Made by a program: the position numbers and the translations under genes. 10,487 nucleotides of DNA from CAZJNX01 sp964547415 (lineage in GTDB: Bacteria > Pseudomonadota > Alphaproteobacteria > Rhizobiales > Amorphaceae): the NCBI GenBank assembly GCA_964547415.1, contig CAZJNX010000171.1, positions 1-10,487 on the forward strand. Direction: 5' to 3'. The notes beneath the pieces were generated by a model that ran no database searches, was not told the DNA's origin, and saw nothing but the letters and a program-made list of their open reading frames with translations. Shown piece after piece: positions 6,729 to 10,487 of this stretch. Each line of letters begins with the position of its first letter. The stretch's first letter is position 1.

Positions 6729-7073
6729 ATGGTCGCACGGTTCGCCAGGTCCGCCATCCTCGCCCTGATCGCCGGGACGGTGGCCGTTCCGGGCGCCGCG
6801 CGCGCGGCCGACGCCCTCGCCGGCGAACTCATCGCCCGCCAGTGGTGCGCCGAGTGTCACGTGGTCGCGGAGGACCAGGTCGCGGCGAGCGTGGACGTCC
6901 CGACGTTCCGGACGATCGCCCGGGACTTTCGCTTCGACGCGGGCTCGCTCGCCGCCTTCCTCGCCGACCCCCACCCCCGCATGCCCCAGATGTCGCTGTC
7001 GCGGCAGGAGATCGCGGACCTCGTGGCCTACATCGACAGCCTGCGCCGCCCCGACACGCAGATGGCGGACTGA
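6729..7073 (+). CDS. Secreted class I monohaem cytochrome c
   Basis: This 114-residue periplasmic electron carrier has a Sec signal peptide (about 1-26, hydrophobic ARSAILALIAGTVAV, likely cut after ARA). One haem-binding motif, CAECH, is at 40-44. The sixth ligand is most likely Met85 in HPRMPQMSLS (82-91), the usual HPxMPxxxLs pattern, with Met88 close by. The C-terminal helix EIADLVAYIDSL (94-105) packs on the haem in this family. No other domain is present. It is monocistronic: ribA lies divergent upstream and cobD convergent downstream. Its electron partner is not shown by the context; the b561 and flavoprotein genes are nearby but on the other strand. Confidence 0.93.
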   Translation: MVARFARSAILALIAGTVAVPGAARAADALAGELIARQWCAECHVVAEDQVAASVDVPTFRTIARDFRFDAGSLAAFLADPHPRMPQMSLSRQEIADLVAYIDSLRRPDTQMAD

Positions 7074-7092
7074 CCGCTCCCGGGCGCCCCGC

Positions 7093-7110
7093 CCGCGGGA
7101 CGGCCCGCGG
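7093..7110 (+). terminator. Possible GC hairpin downstream of the cytochrome c gene
   Basis: A 7-bp stem (CCGCGGG at 7093-7099 with CCCGCGG at 7104-7110) around a 4-base loop, about 20 bases after the cytochrome c stop. No T-tract follows. Position favours a terminator; sequence alone is weak because such pairs are common in this GC-rich DNA. Confidence 0.3.
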
Positions 7111-7279
7111 ACGCCGGCGCGGGGCCGCTCCGACGCGGCCGACCGCGTTCCCGGCGGGCCCGCCGCCCCGATGAACCGGGGGCGCGCCGACCCGCGGCGC
7201 CGGCCAATTGGGTCAGGGGGCGAAGGCGGCCGGGCGACGTCCGGCGGAAGCCGTGCCCCGGACCGCCAGGGCGAACGGG

Positions 7280-7305
7280 GGCCGCCGGACAGGGATCGGG
7301 CGGCC
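7280..7305 (-). terminator. Possible GC hairpin downstream of cobD
   Basis: A 7-bp stem (GGCCGCC at 7280-7286 with GGCGGCC at 7299-7305) with a 12-base loop, about 25 bases past the cobD stop on the minus strand. No T-run follows. The rest of the gap (7074-7329) between the two convergent genes shows no gene. Confidence 0.25.
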
Positions 7306-7329
7306 GCGCCGTGCCGGTCCGAGGGCCGC

Positions 7330-8295
7330 TCAGGCGATGAGGGCGGCCGCGAGGAGGAGGGCGTAGAGGGCGCCATGGAGGAGGCCCGCCCGGTCGAGGA
7401 CGGCGAGGGCGCGGCGGATGTCCGCCGCGCTCGCCGCGCGCCGGCCGTCCCCGTTGAGCCAGGCGCCCGCCACCTCGCCCTCGCCGCCGTAGCGCCGCGG
7501 ACCGCCGAGGGCGAGGCCGAGGGCGGCCGCCATCGCCGCCTCCGGCCAGCCCGCGTTGGGCGAGCGGTGGCGCGGCGCGTCCGACAGGACGGTCCGGAGC
7601 CCCTGCCGGCCCGCCGCCCCGCCCGCGAGGAGGAGGAGGAGGGCCGACAGGCGGGCGGGCACGAGGTTGGCGAGGTCGTCGAGGCGGGCGGCGGCGCGGC
7701 CGAAGGCGCGGTGGCGCGGCGTCCGGTGGCCGATCATGGAATCGGCCGTGTTCAGCATCTTGTAGGCGAGGAGGCCCGGCAGCCCGAGGATCGCGAACCA
7801 GACCGCGGGCGCCACCACCCCGTCGGAAAAGTTCTCCGCCGCGCTCTCCACCGCCGCCCGGGCGACGCCCGCCTCGTCGAGCATCGCCGGATCCCGCCCG
7901 ACGATGAGGCCAACGGCGCGCCGCCCCCCCTCGAGGCCCCCGTCCGCAAGGCCGTCCGCCACCGCCGCCACGTGCTCCACGAGGCTCTTGTGGGCGAGGA
8001 GGACGGCCGCCGCCGCGACCACGAGCGCCTCGCCGAGGGGAAGGGCGCGCGCCACCGCCTCGAGCCCGGCCCCCGCGGCCGCGGCGAGGACGAGGAGGAC
8101 GAGGATCGCCGCGAGGCCGGCGAGCGCCCGCCCCCCCTCCGACCAGCCGTCGCGGTTGAGCCACCGGTCGGCCGCCCCGATCGCCCTGCCGAACAGGACC
8201 ACCGGATGGGGCAGCCGGCGCCACAGGGCGTCGGGCTCGCCCACCAGCCGGTCGAGGGCGAGGGCGGCGAGCAGGACGGCGAGCCGCTCCGTCAT
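7330..8295 (-). CDS. cobD: Adenosylcobinamide-phosphate synthase (CobD/CbiB)
   Basis: This 321-residue membrane protein joins the aminopropanol arm to adenosylcobyric acid in cobalamin synthesis. CbiB is the Salmonella name; CobD is the alphaproteobacterial name. Hallmarks seen: DRLVGEP (15-21), LPHPVVLFGRAI (28-39), GRDP (133-136), ESAAENFSDGVVAPAVW (150-166), YKMLNTADSMIGHRTPR (178-194), LDDLANLVPARL (205-216) and SPNAGWPEAAMA (245-256). Hydrophobic segments lie at about 56-78, 88-101, 161-180, 216-226 and near the C-terminus. The ATG at 8295 overlaps the cobC stop by four bases (ATGA), with no strong ribosome site, which fits translational coupling. Its partner upstream makes the aminopropanol phosphate it uses. 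Confidence 0.96.
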   Translation of the reverse strand: MTERLAVLLAALALDRLVGEPDALWRRLPHPVVLFGRAIGAADRWLNRDGWSEGGRALAGLAAILVLLVLAAAAGAGLEAVARALPLGEALVVAAAAVLLAHKSLVEHVAAVADGLADGGLEGGRRAVGLIVGRDPAMLDEAGVARAAVESAAENFSDGVVAPAVWFAILGLPGLLAYKMLNTADSMIGHRTPRHRAFGRAAARLDDLANLVPARLSALLLLLAGGAAGRQGLRTVLSDAPRHRSPNAGWPEAAMAAALGLALGGPRRYGGEGEVAGAWLNGDGRRAASAADIRRALAVLDRAGLLHGALYALLLAAALIA

Positions 8296-9299
8296 CGCCC
8301 GCTCGCCATGGCGAGGGCGCGGGCGAGCCGCTCCGCCCCGCCCGCGGCGGGCGGCAGGCCGAAGCGCAGAAGGCGGGGCCGGTCCGGGAAACGGCGCACC
8401 CACACCCCCTCCTCCGCGAGCCGGTCGGCGATCCGCCCCGCCTCGGCGTGGGCGGCGAGCCGGTAGAGCGCCGTGCCGCCGACGACCTGAAGGCCCGCAG
8501 CGGCGAGGGTCTCGTCGAGGGCGGCGGCCGCCGCCGCGAGGCGCGCCCGCTCGGCCGCCTGCCAGGCCCGGTCGGCGAGGGCTGCCGTGCCGATGGCGAT
8601 GGCCGGCCCCGCCACGCACCAGGGCCCGAGCGCCTCCCGCAGACGCTCCACCGGCGCCGCCGCCCCGGCCGCGAAGCCGAGCCGCACCCCCGCGAGGCCG
8701 AAGAACTTGCCGAAGGAGCGCAGCGCCACCACCGGCTCGCCCCGCAGGCGCGGCAGGACGGACACGGCCGGGTCCACGTCCGCGAACGCCTCGTCCACGA
8801 CGAGGAACCCGCCGGACCGCCCGAGCCGCGTGGCGAGCGCCAGGAGCGCGTCCGGCGCCGTCACGTGCCCGTCCGGGTTGTTGGGGTTGCAGGCGACGGC
8901 GACCGTCGGTTCCTCGGGCGAAAGGTCCGCGAGCGCGGTCGGCGCCACCTCCCCGACCCGATGCCCGCCCGCTCGCCAGGCCGGCGCGTGCTCCCCGTAG
9001 GTGGGGGCGGCGACGGCGACCCGGACGGGCGCCGGGACGAGCCGCGGCAGCCACTGGATGATCGCCTGCGTGCCCGGCGCCGCCGCGATCGCCGCCCCGT
9101 CCGGCACGCCGTAGGCGACCCGCGCGGCGTCCTCGAGGCGGGCGACCTCGTCGGCCCGCGGCAGGCGGGCGAGCGTCGCGGCGTCGAACGCGGGTGCGGG
9201 GTACGGGTCCGGGTTGATCCCGGTCGACAGGTCCAGCCAGTCGTCCACGGGCCGGCCGAACAGCCGCGCCGCCTCGTCGAGATTGCCGCCGTGTCGCAT
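8292..9299 (-). CDS. cobC: Threonine-phosphate decarboxylase (CobC; Salmonella CobD)
   Basis: This 335-residue PLP enzyme of the class I/II aminotransferase fold converts L-threonine O-3-phosphate to (R)-1-amino-2-propanol O-2-phosphate, the cobalamin linker. Seen: N-terminal HGGNLDEAARLFG (3-15) and DLSTGINP (23-30), typical of this family; PTYGEH (99-104); CNPNNPDG (137-144); VVDEAFADVDP (167-177); and the PLP Schiff-base motif SFGKFFGLAGVRLGF (195-209) with Lys198. Length is a little under many family members, but both ends look complete. The ATG at 9299 is chosen because homology starts there; longer frames would run into the divergent methyltransferase gene. The ribosome site is weak (GGGCGA). 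First gene of a two-gene cobC-cobD operon. No cobalamin riboswitch fits in the 85-base gap upstream. Confidence 0.95.
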   Translation of the reverse strand: MRHGGNLDEAARLFGRPVDDWLDLSTGINPDPYPAPAFDAATLARLPRADEVARLEDAARVAYGVPDGAAIAAAPGTQAIIQWLPRLVPAPVRVAVAAPTYGEHAPAWRAGGHRVGEVAPTALADLSPEEPTVAVACNPNNPDGHVTAPDALLALATRLGRSGGFLVVDEAFADVDPAVSVLPRLRGEPVVALRSFGKFFGLAGVRLGFAAGAAAPVERLREALGPWCVAGPAIAIGTAALADRAWQAAERARLAAAAAALDETLAAAGLQVVGGTALYRLAAHAEAGRIADRLAEEGVWVRRFPDRPRLLRFGLPPAAGGAERLARALAMASGR

Positions 9300-9314
9300 G
9301 ATCGCCCATAAGGA

Positions 9315-9335
9315 TGGTCGTCCGGTTTTCGACCA
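9315..9335. promoter_or_regulatory. Dyad in the cobC / methyltransferase divergent promoter region
   Basis: TGGTCG at 9315-9320 and CGACCA at 9330-9335 form a perfect 6-bp inverted repeat around TCCGGTTTT. It sits near the middle of the only 85 bases separating two divergent genes, the expected place for a shared operator. No regulator is identified. Confidence 0.3.
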
Positions 9336-9384
9336 CGGCGGCGCGCCGCGCGCAAGGCCGCCGACGCCGCGCCCGGGAGGGGCC

Positions 9385-10223
9385 ATGCACACCGTGACCG
9401 TCCGCGGGCAGGACCTCCGGGTCGGCCCGGAAAGCCTCGGCTTCTGGGGCGAGATGGCCTCCGGCCGCTGGGAGGGCGCCACCCTCGACGTCATCGACGC
9501 GTGCGTCGGACCGGACACCGTGGTCCTCGACGTCGGCGCCTGGATCGGCCCGACGGCGCTCTACGCCGCCGCCCGGGCGCGCCGGGTGATCGCCTTCGAG
9601 GAGGACCCGGTGGCGGCGGCGGCGCTGCGGGCCAACGTCGCGCTCAACCCGGCCCTCGCCGCCCGCATCGAGGTGGTGGAGAAGGCCGTCTGGACCACCC
9701 GCGGAACCGTCGCCATGGGCGCGCGGAAGAAGGCGGGCGATTCCATGTCGAGCCTCGTGCACGCCGCGCCCGCCGCGTCCTGGCAGGTGGAGACGGTGAC
9801 GGCGGAGGACCTTCTCGCGATGGTGGGCCCGGATGCGCCCCTGTTCCTGAAGCTCGACATCGAGGGCGGCGAGTACGCCCTCGCCCCGACCCTGACCCCC
9901 CTCCTCCGGCCCGGGCGGCCGCTGCTGGATGCGCTCGTGTCCTTCCACCCCCGCTTCGCGGCCGGCGGCCACCCCCGCCTTCACAGGACGATCCCGATGA
10001 CGCGCCGCGTGTTCGAGGCGTTCCGCGGCCATTCCATCGTTCGGGTGGGCCTGTCGGCGATCGCACCCGCGCCGGACCTTGCGGCCATGCGGGCGAGCGG
10101 GCTGTGGGTGTGGGAGGTGAAGAAGAGCATCCTCTTCTCCCGCCCCGGCCGGTCGGCGGCGGCGGTTCGGGCCGCGGCACGGGCGGCGAGGCCCCCCCAG
10201 AGGGCGGGCGGGCGGCCGCCTGA
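9385..10223 (+). CDS. FkbM-family SAM-dependent methyltransferase (3' end uncertain, possible frameshift)
   Basis: A Rossmann-fold methyltransferase of the FkbM family (O-methyl transfer, often on polysaccharide or natural-product sugars; the substrate is unknown). Motif I is VVLDVGAWIG (46-55), the acidic motif is FEEDP (71-75) and the FkbM signature is LKLDIEGGEY (155-164). The ATG at 9385 follows GGGAGGGG. Conserved sequence ends near residue 252 (about 10140). The literal frame has no stop after that: it runs over the terminator and antisense to the PhoX gene to the window edge. One extra base in the C7 run at 10192-10198 would switch to the frame ending in TGA at 10221-10223, giving about 279 residues. 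I give that end as the likeliest, so the interval is not a whole number of codons. The alternatives are a real long C-terminal extension or a slippage product. Confidence 0.7.
10192..10198 (+). other. C7 homopolymer at the likely frameshift point of the methyltransferase gene
   Basis: Seven consecutive C follow GAGG. Adding one C, or a -1 slip here, moves the methyltransferase frame onto a TGA eight codons later, six bases before the A-run of the terminator. The run could be a read-length error, a true indel or a slippage site. Confidence 0.5.
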
Positions 10224-10228
10224 GGACG

Positions 10229-10262
10229 AAAAAGGCCCCGCACACCGAACGCGCGCGGGGCC
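10229..10262 (-). terminator. Intrinsic terminator of the PhoX-family gene
   Basis: On the minus strand an 8-bp stem (GGCCCCGC with GCGGGGCC; plus-strand arms 10234-10241 and 10255-10262) and 13-base loop are followed immediately by TTTTT (plus-strand A-run at 10229-10233). It lies about 40 bases past the stop at 10303. This is the only hairpin in the window with a proper T-tract. On the plus strand no T-run follows, so it should act mainly on the leftward transcript. Confidence 0.85.
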
Positions 10263-10302
10263 GGAGGGGAAAAGGGGCGGCGCGGAGCCGCCCCGGGACG
10301 CG

Positions 10303-10487
10303 TCAGGCGCCGATCTTGCCGCCGTCGTCCTTCACGATCACGACGGTCGCCGACAGGGGCACGCCGGCGCCGTTCGGCCAGCGGCTGTTGAAGTCGCCGG
10401 CCGCGAAGGCGTCGGCGGTCGTCGTCGCGCCCGGGTGCTGGACGTTGATGAACATCGTCCGCTGGTCCGGGGTGGTGATGACGCCGG
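10303..10487 (-). CDS. PhoX-family phosphatase (DUF839), C-terminal end, runs off the window
   Basis: Only the last 60 residues are in the window; the 5' part lies beyond the right edge. The segment has GVITTPDQRTMFINVQHPG followed by FNSRWPNG, then SATVVIVKDDGGKIGA and a TGA stop. This TPD-x-RT-x-F-x-N-x-QHPG, WP and SATVVI...DGG-x-IG pattern is what I know from the C-terminus of PhoX-type alkaline phosphatases and their DUF839 relatives. These are usually Tat-exported calcium/iron enzymes that release phosphate from organic esters. Whether the missing part keeps the metal ligands cannot be seen. The gene is convergent with the methyltransferase and ends in a good terminator. Confidence 0.85.
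   Translation of the reverse strand, partial: GVITTPDQRTMFINVQHPGATTTADAFAAGDFNSRWPNGAGVPLSATVVIVKDDGGKIGA

Noticed and set aside
8296..10245. Upstream extension of the cobD frame to 971 codons
   Set aside because: The extension crosses cobC out of frame and runs antisense to the methyltransferase. CobD homology begins exactly at the ATG overlapping the cobC stop.
1..10487. CRISPR arrays, insertion sequences, tRNA or rRNA genes
   Set aside because: No regular repeat-spacer pattern, transposase, terminal repeats or RNA-gene signatures were seen on either strand.

Overview
The window is extremely GC-rich (roughly three quarters G+C by eye), so long stop-free frames occur in almost every register and most of them are shadows. 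Gene content and style point to an alphaproteobacterium, probably in or near the Hyphomicrobiales/Rhodospirillales: a long RibA with a degenerate N-terminal half, a cobC-cobD pair, a PhoX-type phosphatase, GTG/TTG starts and 4-base overlaps. The exact genus cannot be read from the sequence.

Layout, left to right. Positions 1-271 hold no supportable gene. Positions 272-3960 (minus strand) are a tightly packed three-gene operon for a xanthine dehydrogenase/aldehyde oxidase-type enzyme in the order FAD subunit, [2Fe-2S] subunit, molybdopterin subunit. Next on the same strand, behind a GC-rich hairpin, come a small Tat-signal protein (4099-4359), a bacterial cytochrome b561 (4468-5028) and ribA (5112-6230). 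A gap of about 500 bases with one AT-richer patch and a 9-bp inverted repeat separates ribA from a plus-strand secreted monohaem cytochrome c (6729-7073). Minus-strand cobC-cobD (9299-7330, 4-base overlap) is a piece of the cobalamin pathway. Diverging from cobC is a plus-strand FkbM-family methyltransferase (from 9385). It converges on the 3' end of a minus-strand PhoX-family gene that enters from the right edge, and a clear intrinsic terminator lies between them.

The most unusual part is the molybdenum-hydroxylase operon. The [2Fe-2S] subunit keeps all eight cluster cysteines. The large subunit, although collinear with the family along its length, has lost the recognisable cofactor and active-site motifs, including the catalytic Glu position (His here). 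The FAD subunit is also changed at its second FAD motif. This looks like a divergent or repurposed member of the family rather than a standard dehydrogenase. The second notable point is the methyltransferase frame, which has no stop before the window ends; a run of seven C at 10192-10198 lies just before an otherwise well-placed stop in the neighbouring frame.

The remaining genes are ordinary: redox carriers (b561, cytochrome c), riboflavin synthesis (which feeds FAD to enzymes such as the adjacent flavoprotein) and cobalamin side-chain/macrocycle assembly.
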